Counted from the first letter of the stretch, positions 49,867 to 60,863 are shown. The stretch: 64,000 nucleotides of DNA from Colletotrichum lupini (GCF_023278565.1 NC_064680.1:4898001-4962000); one strand, 5' to 3'. The notes: generated by a model not told the origin, from the letters alone. Numbers and translations: made by a program.

Positions 49867-52556
49867 ACGTTATATAGTTATATATAGGAACTTTTTTTTA
49901 ATTTTTATTCCTTATTATTCTTTTATAATTAGCTTTTTTAGTTTTTTATTATCTATTTTTTTAAACGGGTTTTCTATTCGTATTTTCTTTAATACTCCCT
50001 CTAAGCCTTAGCCTTTTTAATATAATAAATTTAGTATTAATCATATTTATAGTTTTTTTATTTTATATACTCGCTATTAAAGTACTTTATAAAAAAGTTA
50101 GGGTTTAAACCGAATATAGCTCTATTACTATTATCGAAGCTTAGTAACGTCTAACTAAGTAGTTAATTTTTTATATAAATATCCTTAATAATTTTATTAT
50201 TACGTTTTTATAAATAAAAACGACTATTTTATTTAGATATAAAATACTAAAGGTATTTATCGTTTAGGTATTCTATTTAAAATAATTCTTTATAAAAGGG
50301 GTCCTTAGGGTTAAGTAAAGAGTAATTCTTATTTATATAAGGGGTTATTATAACTTTTTTACGTTTTTTACTTTTATAAAACTAAACGACCTAATTATTT
50401 TTAAATAGATAAATATATTTATATTATAGTTTATTATTATCCTTTTTAAAGCTAGTATTATTAATACTAAGTAGTACTTTATAATTAATCTCTATTTAAG
50501 TATATTATTAAGTAACGTTACGAAGTTCGTCCGAATTATAAGGTAATTTTATTTTATTAAAATAAAAAGAACTAGTTCTTATTTCGATATCTTTTTTTCT
50601 GATCTTAAAGTTGATTTCTTTTTATTAGTAATTCCGAAATTAAAAATTAGTTTTTTAAATACTTTAATTTTGTTTTTATATACGAGGTCCTTAAGCTATT
50701 CCTTAACTTTATAAATAAATCTTTTATTAGCGTTTACTCGTCGTATTATATAAATAGACTTAGTTAGTATTTTATTTAAATTAAGTTCTTTTTAAAATTT
50801 AATAAGTTATTTTTAGTTTATATAGTTTTATTATACTATATAAACGAGGCTATTTATAATCTTTTTTATATCGGGTCCTCTTTTTTTAAACTTAAAAAGC
50901 TATTTTCTTATATTAACTAAGAGTTTTTACTTAATTCGTTCTTTAAAGAAATTAAGTATATTCTTTATAATAAGGTCCGTTTTACCCTTTTTATTTTTTA
51001 TTTTTATAAATTTAAAAGAGTATAATAAGGCATTCGATATTTCTTTTTTTAAAAATATAGGGCTAATAGGTAAGTATCTCTTCTTTTTTTTTTATTATTA
51101 TTAGGGTTTTAATAAGTAATAAGGTAAATCGTTTATTACTCTTAGGTTATTTAGGGTACTATTTTATTTACTTTTTATTATTTTAATAAGTAAAGTAGTT
51201 ATTATTATAATAGGCTATTTATAAAAGTTACTTATAAGGGACTTTTTTATTTATAATATTAGCTCGCTTTTTTAAAATAGGTTAGTATTAAATACGCTTA
51301 GGTTATTAATAATCTCTAGCTATATATCTTAGCTTATCGTAGTTATAGTATTTAAAGTTCTTTTTTTATTATATCTTTTTACGTTTAGTAACGCTAAGGT
51401 CTATAAGTCTTTTATATTATTTATAAAACGTACTTTATTACTATTAGTTTTTTAAGTTATTTTAGTAGTTTCTTAGTAGTTTACTATAACTTTAGTATTT
51501 TTTATTAAAATTAGCTTAAGGGCGCCGTATCTCCCCCTTTTCTTTATGTCGTTTATATAGTTAAGTATTAATTTTAATAATAAGCTTAATATAACGTAAG
51601 AAATTTATTAGTATTTTTACCTTATTAAGTTCGTTCTTAACCTTATCCTTTAGTTTTTAATAAAATAAAAAAATACGGGTTTTTTTAGTAAAGTCGAGTT
51701 ATATTACGAGTTTTTTAAACTTAATAACGTAGTATAAAGCGAACTTAGTTTATTAAAAATTAGCTAAGTCTCTCTTAGCTTATTATTTTTTATTAAGGTC
51801 CTAAAATAAGGATTTAAGGGCGCTCTAAAATCCTATTATATTAATAAAAATATTCATAGTTTCTTTTTATAATATAATAAATAACCGTTATTACTAAGGA
51901 ATTCTTTTTAAAAAGGCTCGAACTATTTTAAAGCTCGTCCTCTAAAAAAGGTTATTACGTAAATAACTTATTTAATCTTATTATAAAAGTTAGTAATATA
52001 GAATATTTAATAAGTTTTAATTTAAATTAGAAATCCCTTAAGACGTTTAGTAATTCTATTAAAAATAATAAGTATATTAAGCTTAAGTTTTTCTTATTTA
52101 TTTATAAGAGTCTTAATAATACTAATAATAACTTAGAAAGTTCTAACTTTTCATTCTAAGTCGTTTACTTTTTTTTTTTTTTTTTTAAATTAATTATAGC
52201 TTTATTAATTATATTTTAAAAAGTAGCGATATTTTCGTTATTTTTAGTTAAAGTTATAGCTATTTAAGCGGAGTTATTATTAAAGAGCTCTGCGAGTTCT
52301 TTATTCCGCTTATTACTTTTCTTAATAATACGTCGTATTTTTTTATAATTTACTTTTTTAAAAACTATATTATTATTAAAGTCGTAAGTAACGTTAAGTA
52401 TCTTATTATCCTCGGCCTTAAGTAGCTTGCTAATTAAGTTAATAAGTTTTTTAAAATTAGATAAAAAAGTACTTAGGGTTTTAAAAAATATTATCGTTCT
52501 TTTTTACTACTTAGTAAGTCTCGTAAAGTTAACTTACTAAATAAGAATAATTAAAG

Positions 52557-53097
52557 TATTATAACTAACTAGTTATAATAAGTATATTAATAAAAATTAA
52601 GGCTACGAGTACTAAGTAAATAGTATTATAAATATAAATAGCTTTTTTAAAGCTATATTTATAAGTTATAAAATAAGTAAGGCTTTAGTAATTAATTATA
52701 GTCTTATTAAAAAAGGTTTTTTAATAAAAATAGTTAAAAGTGATTATAAAATCTAATATTAAGTTAATTATTAAAAAAGCTATAAGAAGTCTATCCTTAA
52801 GCCCGGCTTAAGTTTATATTATATATAAGTCTATTTATAAATATATCCTTTATTAATAATTATTTTTATTCGTTAGGTAATTGCTTAGTAAATATTAATA
52901 AGTAATTACTTAGAGTAATTATAGTAATTACCTTATTACGTAATTACTACTTCTTATTTATACGTAACTTATTTATAATTCTTTTATTTTATAAGAGTTA
53001 CCCTATATTTTCGTACTTTTATACATATAGTATATTATAATTATTATAAGCCTACGGGGCGGGCCCTAGTCTTAGTTATATATATTAGGTCGTAATA
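52557..53097 (-). repeat. LTR (5' LTR in element orientation)
   Basis: 541-bp partner of 44282-44822, starting TATTATAACTAAC and ending AGGTCGTAATA. The equal lengths show no indels since insertion; differences are C/T and G/A transitions. Confidence 0.85.
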
Positions 53098-53714
53098 CTT
53101 AACGAGAACCTACTCTCTTAGTATATAATTAGTAATTAATAAGCTAAAAATACCCGTTAATAAGTCTACCCCTCTCGGGCTAAGTACTTTTTTAAGTTAG
53201 CTCGACGCTATAGCTATCGTAATTAATATAAATACGCCCGAGGATTAGTAAAATACTTTTTAATAATATAGAATTTAGCTAAGTAATATTATAAATATTA
53301 TAAATAACTAAGTTAGTATAAATACTAAGATCTAGTATATTAATACTAACTTAGCTATAATAGTTATAATAAACGGGCTAGAGGTATATAAAGTTAAAAT
53401 AATAAGCTAGCGCCTTAAATAGCTTTTATAAAACCCCCTAAGTAATAATAATACTTATATAAAAAAATAGATTATACTAGACCTAGCTACTTATATAGGC
53501 TAGTATTAAGAAGTCTTATATATATTAAAATAAATAAAGCTTATTTTATAAGTAGCTAGAATTACGTAGTAAAAGGTTAAGAACTATTAATAAAAGGGAG
53601 ATAATAGTTAGGTTAGTTAATTTTAATTAGTAATTAGGTATAGAGCGTATTATACCTAGTTTTCTTTAATACGTAATATACGGTACGGCCCCGGTAGATT
53701 GCTCTATTAGGGGG
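53098..53714 (-). mobile_element. ~1.1-kb ORF-less element, copy g, right part
   Basis: Continuation of 43742-44281 after the LTR retrotransposon, ending GGGGG before the target duplication at 53715-53729. Confidence 0.8.
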
Positions 53715-53730
53715 AATATAGATAATATAA

Positions 53731-53777
<47 letters not shown>

Positions 53778-54020
53778 TAACTAAGGGAAGCGTTTTTTAA
53801 TTTTAATAAAAGAAACGAGGTAATAAGTTTATATATATATATACGAGTTAAAGTTAAAAGCGTATATTAATAATAAAAAGGTTAGTATTATTTTTAATAA
53901 TAGCAATAAGGGTATCTCTAATACTATATTATTATAAACTATTATTATTATTTAGAGGGTAATAAACTTAGCTAAGTAGGCGGCTTATAAAATAGTAGCG
54001 TCGGGTAGTTAATATTACTA
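53715..54020 (-). repeat. Repeat family D copy with (AAT)n microsatellite
   Basis: Inverted copy of 39580-39970. Begins with an uninterrupted AAT trinucleotide array (about 53733-53772) that corresponds to the ATT/CCCTATTACTATTA array of the other copy. Confidence 0.65.
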
Positions 54021-54033
54021 TTAATAATCTATA

Positions 54034-54336
54034 TAGTAGTTTTTTTCTAGCTTTATAAATATAAAAGATCGACCTTAACGGGATTACGTTTTTAAAGGAA
54101 ATTATATAATACGGTATACTTTTTAATTATATAATATATATAATATACCCTAAGTATGCGCTTAATATAATATAATAATTTCGATATAAAAATTACTATA
54201 TAATTCGGGATAAGTAAGCTACCTTCTTTAGTAGCGGCGCTAGTTAAAAAGGTTAATAATAGAAGTTAGCTATAATAGTTAACTATAATAATTAGTTATA
54301 ATAGTTAAAAATAGCCCTTAACTATAGAGGTTCTAA
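54034..54336 (-). mobile_element. ~1.1-kb ORF-less element, copy i, left part
   Basis: Inverted copy interrupted by copy j and resuming at 55468-56266. The outer flanks 54021-54033 and 56267-56279 are a 13-bp duplication (TTAATAATCTATA). Confidence 0.8.
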
Positions 54337-55467
54337 CCCCCCGACGGAGCAATCCGCCGGGGCCGTACCGTGTATTACGTATTAGGGAAAACTAGGTATA
54401 TTGCGCTCTATACCTAACTACTAATTAAAATAGCTCCTAACCTTCTGCCGCCTGCTTATAAAGCGAGCTTTACCCACTCTAACGCACATAAGACCTCTTA
54501 GTACTAGCCTACGTGGGCAGCTAGGTCTAGTATAATCTATTCTTTTATATAAGTATTATTATTACCCGGGGGGTCCTATAGGAGCTATTTAAGGCGCTAG
54601 CTTATTACCCTAACCCTATATACCTCCGGCCTATTTATCGTAGCTATTATAACTAGGCCGGCGTTAATATACCGGATCTTAGTATCCGTACCGGCCCGGC
54701 TATTTATAACGCTTATAATATTACTTAGCCGAATTCCGTACTATTAGAAAGTACTTTACTACTTCTTAAGCGTGCCTACGTTAGCCACGATAGCTATAGC
54801 GTCGAGCTAGCCGAGGGCGCCCAGCCCGAGAGGGGCAGACTTATCGACGGGCATCTTTAGAGTAGGTTCTTATCGAGGTGGTATTTTGACTAGCTAACCT
54901 CTTGACTAGTTGTCTAACTAGCTGTCTAGGTGGTGGTTTATATATTAATAGGTTTATTTAGTAGATTTGTTTAGTAGATTTATTTAGTGGATTTGTTTAG
55001 TAGATTTATTTAGTAAATTTGTTTAGTTTAAATAAAGAGCAGCTTTAGGTAATATTAGAAGCGATGAGGATAGAAAGAATCTTTACGAGCTCTGAGTAGT
55101 AAATATTAGCTTATTTAGCCCTTTCTTTAGAAACCTCTATATTACTATTAAAGTTTAGAACCTCTACGGTTAAGGGCTGCCTCTAACTATTACGGCCGAC
55201 TATAGCGGCCGACTATTATAGTTAATTATTACGGCCGACCTCTGCCGTTAACCTTTCTAGCCGGCGCTACCGTAGGGTAGCTTACCTATCCCGAATTAAA
55301 TAGCGGTTTTTATATCGAAATCACTATATTGCGTTAAGCGCGTACTTAGGATATATTGCGTATATTATATAGTTAAAAAGTGTACTATATCGTGTGATTT
55401 CCCTTGAAAGCGTAATCCCGTTAAGGTCGATCTTTTGTGCCTATAAAGCCGGGAAAAAAACCACTAC
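54337..55467 (+). mobile_element. ~1.1-kb ORF-less element, copy j, best preserved
   Basis: 1131 bp, starting CCCCCCGACGGAGCAATCCG and ending GCCGGGAAAAAAACCACTAC. The flanks 54324-54336 and 55468-55480 are an identical 13-bp duplication (ATAGAGGTTCTAA) within copy i. Its GC content is clearly higher than that of all other copies, so it is the most recent insertion. It has no long ORF. Internally it has a tandem of TTTAGTAGATTTATTTAG units (54955-55025), a set of CTAGCTAACCTCTTGACTAG units (54890-54930) and a GGCCGACTAT repeat (55195-55245). The ends are not inverted repeats of each other. Confidence 0.85.
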
Positions 55468-56266
55468 ATAGAGGTTCTAAACTTTAATAATAATATAGAG
55501 GTTTTTAAAAAAAGGGCTAAATAGGCTAATATCTACTATTTTTTAAAGCTCGTAAAAATTCTTTTTATCCTTATCGCTTTTAATATTACCCAAAGCTCTA
55601 TTTAAATTAAATAAATTTATTAAATAAATTTACTAAATAAACTTATTAATATATAAACTACTACTTAAATAGTTTCTTAGTATATAGTTAGTAATTAGTA
55701 AGCTAAAGATACTTATTAATAAGTTTACCTCTCTCGGGCTAGGCGCCCTTAGCTAGCTTAACGCTATAGCTATTATAACTAATATAAATATATTTAAAAA
55801 TTAGTAAAGTACTTTTTAATAATACGGAATTTAGCTAAGTAATAATACGAACGCTATAAATAGCCGGGCTAATACGGACGTTAAGATTTAGTATATTAAT
55901 ATTAATTTAAAAATTATATTTTATAAAGCTAGAAATCCTTTTAATACGGGTTATATTATAAATATAAAGGAATATATAAAGGGCCCTCTAACCCTTAATA
56001 AAAAGGAGTATATAATATAAAATTTAATTACTTACGTAAGCTAGTACTAAGAGGTTTTATATACGTTAAAGTAGGTATACCTCGCCCTTTAGATAGTTAG
56101 AACTTAGAGAATTGCGGGGGAAGGTCGGGAGTTAATAAAAAGAAAATAATAGTCGAGTTAGTTAATTACTATTTTAATTAATAGTTAGGTATAGAGCGTA
56201 ATATACCTAGTTTTCCCTAATACGTAATATACAGTACGGCCCCGGTAGATTACTCCGTTAGGGGGG
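55468..56266 (-). mobile_element. ~1.1-kb ORF-less element, copy i, right part
   Basis: Second part of the inverted copy begun at 54034, ending GGGGGG at 56266. Confidence 0.8.
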
Positions 56267-56334
56267 TTAATAATCTATAGTTATAAACTTTATAAAAAGA
56301 AAAGTTAAAAAGTTAAAAAATCTTAAAAAAAAAT

Positions 56335-56435
56335 AGTTTATTAAAATAGTAGGAGTATTTATTAATACAACTTACTAATATTATATAATCAATATCAAAA
56401 ACCGCCCGAGTAATTAGTAAAAGTAGAATATAAAA
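56335..56435 (+). mobile_element. SINE-like short element copy
   Basis: Plus-strand orientation: AGTAGGAGTATTTATTAAT, then AAAAACCGCCCGAGTAATTA, then an A-rich tail. The left side continues into the longer form (TTATAAACTTTATAAAAAG) shared with 2950-3000. Confidence 0.6.
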
Positions 56436-56439
56436 TTAA

Positions 56440-56877
56440 ATATTAATAATATTAATTTATAAAAAATAGATAAATATATTATAATAAGTATTACTTTTAT
56501 TAATACCTTTTTAATATAATAAAATAATATAAATAAGCCTAAACTTAATAATATAATTAAGAGCTTAAAAAGAGTATAAATAAGTATATTAAATAGGAAT
56601 ATTAATAAGGAGAGGTTATTATTAAATAAAATAAAAAGAGAAAGTAAGGGGTAATATTAGTTATTTAGAAAGTAATTTATAATATTATAATAAGGTCGTT
56701 AGTATTTTAAGTTTAGTTAGTATTAATAGCTACTTAATAATAGCTATAGCTAGTTATAATTAGTTATAAAGTTTTATTAAAATATATAATAAAAATACTT
56801 AATATTAACTTTAATAAACTAGCTTATTTAAAAAAGTAAAAATGGCCCCTAATAAGGCGGACCGGACCCTAAAGGGT
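56440..56877 (+). repeat. Dispersed repeat, family C, copy 4
   Basis: Ends in AAGGCGGACCGGACCCTAAA at about 56853-56877, the last element before normal-composition DNA. Matches 400-826 along its length. Confidence 0.65.
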
Positions 56878-56960
56878 CTTTAAGATTTATATATTTTAAA
56901 AATTCTTAAAAGATAAAAAAATAATATGCCCTATGTAAAATGTACTACGGTTTTAATTAC

Positions 56961-58547
56961 TTAGACTTTTGCTAACCCCCAGCCTCCTTTAGCAATACGA
57001 GAGGCGACTAAGAATGATGTACCTAGAGCCAGACATAGCCCTCCAAATATAAACGCATAAACATACCGACCCTCACCGGCCTTGATCAGAAGTCCGGCCA
57101 GTGGAGGGCCGGTTAAGTTTGCGAAACTAACAATTGTGTAGACCATTCCCATCCTTGTGCCTGCTTTCTGAAGATCGGTTGTCAATGATGACAATGCTGC
57201 TGGGAAGAGGCCCTGAACTGTAGCCCCAAAGATACCTGGAGGTGTAAAAAGAATGGTTAGTTTTGTCAAAGCGGGGATTGTTTGTCTGGAATCCTCAAAT
57301 AGTGGACACAGAAAGGAATGGGTGACTTACCATAAAACACAGCCCAAGTATACAAGGCAGTGGAACTCTGGATTGCTATCCAACAGAACAAAAGAGTTGT
57401 ACAAATAGCCGCGGCCGGAATCATAACATTTAATGGCCCCAAATAGAGGTCTGCAAGTAAGCCAGGAATCACACGACCGATCGCGCCGACCCCATTCATA
57501 ACTATAAGAATGTTGATCGAACTGTCATACGAAAATGAAAGCCTGTCGCGACTGAATGGACCAATGCTATATAGTCTGTTAGCTTCAGTGAGGTACAGGA
57601 GATGAAGCAGCTTCAGCTGTCTAACATACTAATAAAACGCAAAATAGACGCCCCAGAAGTTCTAAAGATATTAGTGATGCACGAAGATCAAATTAGGATC
57701 AACTTACAAAAAACATGCCAATCGTAAAGAGAAGATAGGCCTTCTCCGTAAAAGCGGAAAACTCAATCACCGAACCGGACCGCCTCGGTCGTATTCTGGA
57801 TCGCATCGAGAAGTTGGCAATCAAGAGAGTGATGAGTTGGATCAGTGCCATGACACGCATTGTCCAACTGAATCCAATCATGGGTAAAAGCTGGCGTGCA
57901 ATAATGGGATAAATCATCCCTCCAGTAGCTGAGCCACTGATAGCAACTCCGATAGCGAGGTTTCTGCGCCTGCTGAAGTATGTCGACAACACAGCTATAA
58001 CAGGGCAAAACAAACCTCCCATGCCAAGTCCCACGCAAAGCCCTTGGGATAAGAATAGTTGCCAATACTGATTCGAGAACGATGCGGTCAAGCTTCCCAG
58101 TACCACCAGCGTAGATCCTGAGGCAAAGACTGCTCGAAAATATCCAGCATCGGTGAGACGCCCGGTAAATACACCAACGACGAAAAGAAAAAAGACTTGC
58201 ATGGAACCAATCCAGCTAATTTCAGAAGCCGACCGAGAAAGATAATCTCGATAGAATGTTTGAAAAATGCCGAAAGAGTTGATTGTTCCCCAAGTATTGA
58301 AAACAACAAAATGGGCCATGAGAGCCTGTGTCCAGGCCTTGACGCCGCCGTCGGGGGGCGGTCCATCAAACTTGTTCTCATACCCAACGCAGAGGTGATC
58401 TCTTGCCAATTTCTTGGTGTCGGTTTCTTCGTCGGACGTATCAAATATGATGGATCGAGAAGGCCTAATGCTTTCGTGGGTTGACTTGTCTTTCGGCTCG
58501 TTGTTTCCCGAGCCAGCCGTGACAAATACAGGACTGGCTTTAGCCAT
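56961..58547 (-). CDS. MFS transporter, monocarboxylate-porter type
   Basis: Exons 57708-58547, 57630-57661, 57331-57566 and 56961-57235 join in phase (introns 45, 62 and 95 nt) to give 460 residues. A ~95-residue hydrophilic N-terminus leads to the family signature DGPPPDGGVKAWTQALMAHF, followed by TWGTINSFGIFQTFYRDYL. Twelve membrane helices are expected; FLFVVGVFTGRLTDAGYFR corresponds to the conserved loop between helices 2 and 3, and NLAIGVAISGSATGGMIYP to the helix-5 region. This is the fungal MCH/monocarboxylate-porter-like group of the major facilitator superfamily; substrate unknown. The start at 58547 (CAACATGGC) is better than an upstream in-frame ATG at 58649. The stop lies only about 30 bp from the AT-rich block, yet the gene shows no RIP damage. 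Confidence 0.9.
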
Positions 58548-58649
58548 GTTGAGATGTGATAGGATGAATAACGAAACGAGACAGGAAAGTTTGGGGCCAC
58601 TCAAAGAAAGCCCAATGAGATTGAAACCCTGAAAGCTTGACTGTTGCAA

Positions 58650-60003
58650 TTCTATGACCGCTATATAGCATCTTTTGAAGAATTCGCCAGACAGAATCCT
58701 CTAACACGCAAGATTACTAGTGTGAATTTCTTCGTATTCATCACCCTTACTCTTGCCGTAATAAACCGAAATGATTGCCCCATGTTCCGACAATCTTTTT
58801 CATCACCTTGTAATGTAATATTCCACATGCCCCTGTAATTGGCTCCTGAGGCGTGCGAGTTTTCCGGACGAAACCATTAGATGATGTGCTGATTAAAGGT
58901 TTCCCGCACAACTTACCCGGCATTCGGCGAACTTTCCCTCGGAAAGATAGTTCCCCATCTATGGACTGTCTCTAGCGTCCTATGGCGATGCTATTGGTAC
59001 GTGGCCTCAAAATGAAACGGGACTCAGACCAGCCTGCTTGCCGATCATGGTCCTACGATAAGCTCTGGGCGGTTGACATCGGCACAAGGCATTGCCGGTG
59101 TAATGCTGGTTCGATTCAAGTATGGGTCTGATGGCATTCGCAAAGATGCAGCGATGAACTACGTAGTAAGACCAGAGACTGCTCGACCTTGCTCCGCCCT
59201 CAGCTGACAATGTCACGATGCCGCGATCTTTCATCTAAGACTTGCGTCTTGATGAAATGGATGGCTTCAGATAAGACCGGGGCGATGTTATTTGTCTGCG
59301 TCTCGAGGAGGCCGGTATCATGAACGCATCGAGAGTGCCTAGATACTAGACGTCCGATAGTCTGCCTATGTTAGATACGAGAGTATGTAGAGCAAGATTT
59401 TCTCCCAGATAAACGTACCCCAGGCTTACTTACCTACGCAGATTAGTTAGGGAAGTTGCGAGTAGCCACTTATCGCGATGGCGCAAGCCGTATAGAAGCC
59501 CCCTGCAAATTTCAATGCTGCTTACGCCATGTTGACTCCGACAACGGGCTCTTAAAAGCCCCCGATCATAAGTAGGTCATTTAGTCAAAGGGTAGGTGCG
59601 TTTATAGAAGCATTCCAGCCAAACAATGTTGGCACTAATTATAGTAGCTATCCACTAACAGCCAACAGAATTCAGTGTTTGTTACATTCAAATGAAAGTC
59701 GAAAGGCCCAGCCCGAACTTTTCGTGTATGTACATTGGACACGATCTATCAATCCCTCCCAGTATGTTTTTTGAGGCACCATGACGCAGACCACAGTGGA
59801 GGACGTCATTAGGTTGAGTGACTGCGACACAGACCAGTTCAGTGAACGTAACTCTTCCGAAAGACAGCACCAAAATGATTATCGGAAGTTGCCGCTACCA
59901 TTACACCGGGACAATGGGATAGAGCTCTGCCTCTTGATGCAGGCAGTAATGGCGCCAGCGACCCAAGTAACGCCCTCGTAGGAGCCATTCTGCGATAGAG
60001 TAA
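58650..60003. other. Intergenic, no supported gene
   Basis: Upstream region of the MFS gene and 3' region of the secreted-protein gene at 60004. Short frames only, nothing recognisable. Confidence 0.6.
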
Positions 60004-60863
60004 TTAGCCTCGGTCAATACTATTACAACGCAAGGATTCGCGCACCTCGTGGCTGTCAGCCATAAAAGTTCCAGTCTGTCGGAGGCTTCCAATGCAACCC
60101 TGGAAGGTGCGGCCGTATTTGCGGTTAGTCCCGGAGCGAGTGATAACGACACCAGTGTAACCATCATCAACGGTGCCGCGAATGAGGTAGCCCCGGCCCG
60201 TCGTCCAAGTACGCGAGTAGTTGATCCCAAAGCTAGTCTTGAGTCGGTCCTTGATGAGACCCAGATCAATGCCAGCGCAAACCTGGACACTGTTCGCAAT
60301 GGAGTATGACTTGGAAATGGTAATGCCAATACCCTTACTGCCAGCACCGATGACAACAGGGGACATTTGGACATCCCAGTCAACAAAGCGCTGAGTGCGA
60401 TCAACTACGGCCTGATAGTTGCTATTGCAGTCACGTTTTTCAAGGGCGAGACTGGTGTGGTTCACGGATATCTCCGAGAACTCATCACCAGACCTAAGGA
60501 AATCATGATCAATGTCTGGAGTCTCGGCCTCAATACCCTCGACCTTCAACAGGAGTTCCCAAGTGTTCTGGGTGATGATGGCAGCCTCAAAACAAATTGA
60601 AAAGTTAGCATGGTAAATCAACGATTCAGATTGTGTGGTAAATAAGGCGTAATTGCTGGCCGGCAATTACGCCTTATTTACCACAGATTGAGTTGCGTGA
60701 TTCGACCACTCGTTCCAAAAACGACAATCTCTCCGTTGCGAAGATTGCGATCTAAGGTATCGGTGATGTTAAGGGCACCATAATTGTTGTCAGCAATGGC
60801 GGTTGGCGCAGCGCTGACTGCGGCAGCCAATGCAGAGAGGAAGGGAATCCATATAGAAACCAT
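60004..60863 (-). CDS. Small secreted protein, putative effector, with hairpin at its splice junction
   Basis: Exon 1 (from 60863) encodes a signal peptide (WIPFLSALAAAVSAAPTA) and a segment EIVVFGTSGRI. The second part, ending at 60004, has an acidic segment, a Kex2-like KR site (LALEKRDCNSN), then VDWDVQMSPVVIGAGSKG, TSFGINYSRTWTTGRGYLIR and GCIGSLRQTGTFMADSHE. This order resembles a fungal secreted family I recall as Celp0028-like effectors; the assignment is from memory and tentative. The join is not clean. The best donor (GTAAAT at 60681) is phase 2, but the acceptors next to the protein-like sequence (60573-60600 area, TTTTGAG) are phase 0. The only phase-2 acceptor (CCTTAG, intron 60494-60681) drops about 30 plausible codons. 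A 52-bp inverted repeat sits on the donor. The gene may be broken. Confidence 0.6.
60634..60685. repeat. 52-bp near-perfect palindrome (23-bp arms, 6-bp spacer)
   Basis: Arms 60634-60656 and 60663-60685 are perfect inverted repeats (TGTGGTAAATAAGGCGTAAT plus TGC on the left). The spacer TGGCCG pairs further (two G-C pairs and one T-G), so the whole is almost fully self-complementary. It overlaps the end of exon 1 and the presumed 5' splice site of the secreted-protein gene. Confidence 0.95.

Larger units (their letters stand above)
44282..53097 (-). mobile_element. Degenerate Ty3/gypsy-type LTR retrotransposon, nested
   Basis: Two direct terminal repeats of 541 bp each (44282-44822 and 52557-53097) are flanked by a CTTAA target duplication (44277-44281 and 53098-53102). 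The element lies on the minus strand. There the reverse transcriptase catalytic block is still visible at about 47630-47665, where the expected Y-I-D-D is changed to Y-I-N-N (G-to-A, a RIP change) and is followed by an IFS segment. A purine-rich tract next to the repeat at 44823 fits the polypurine tract of a minus-strand element. All frames are broken. It is 8816 bp long, including a 1.1-kb nested insertion (48762-49866). Gag would lie at about 50000-52500 and integrase at about 45500-46800 by order. Ty3/gypsy rather than copia is inferred from the reverse-transcriptase context. Confidence 0.85.
35200..56930. repeat. Large RIP-degraded nested transposon block
   Basis: About 21.7 kb of extreme TA richness made of nested mobile elements, listed individually. 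The stretches 35580-36138, 37241-38629 and parts of 39520-40470 are of the same composition but not assigned with confidence. Frames that stay open here (for example 46558-46785) encode only A/T-codon amino acids (Ile, Asn, Tyr, Phe, Lys) and are not genes. Confidence 0.9.

Noticed and set aside
53733..53772. CRISPR-like or coding significance of the AAT array
   Set aside because: Plain trinucleotide microsatellite within a repeat; no spacers or cas genes, and the organism is a eukaryote.
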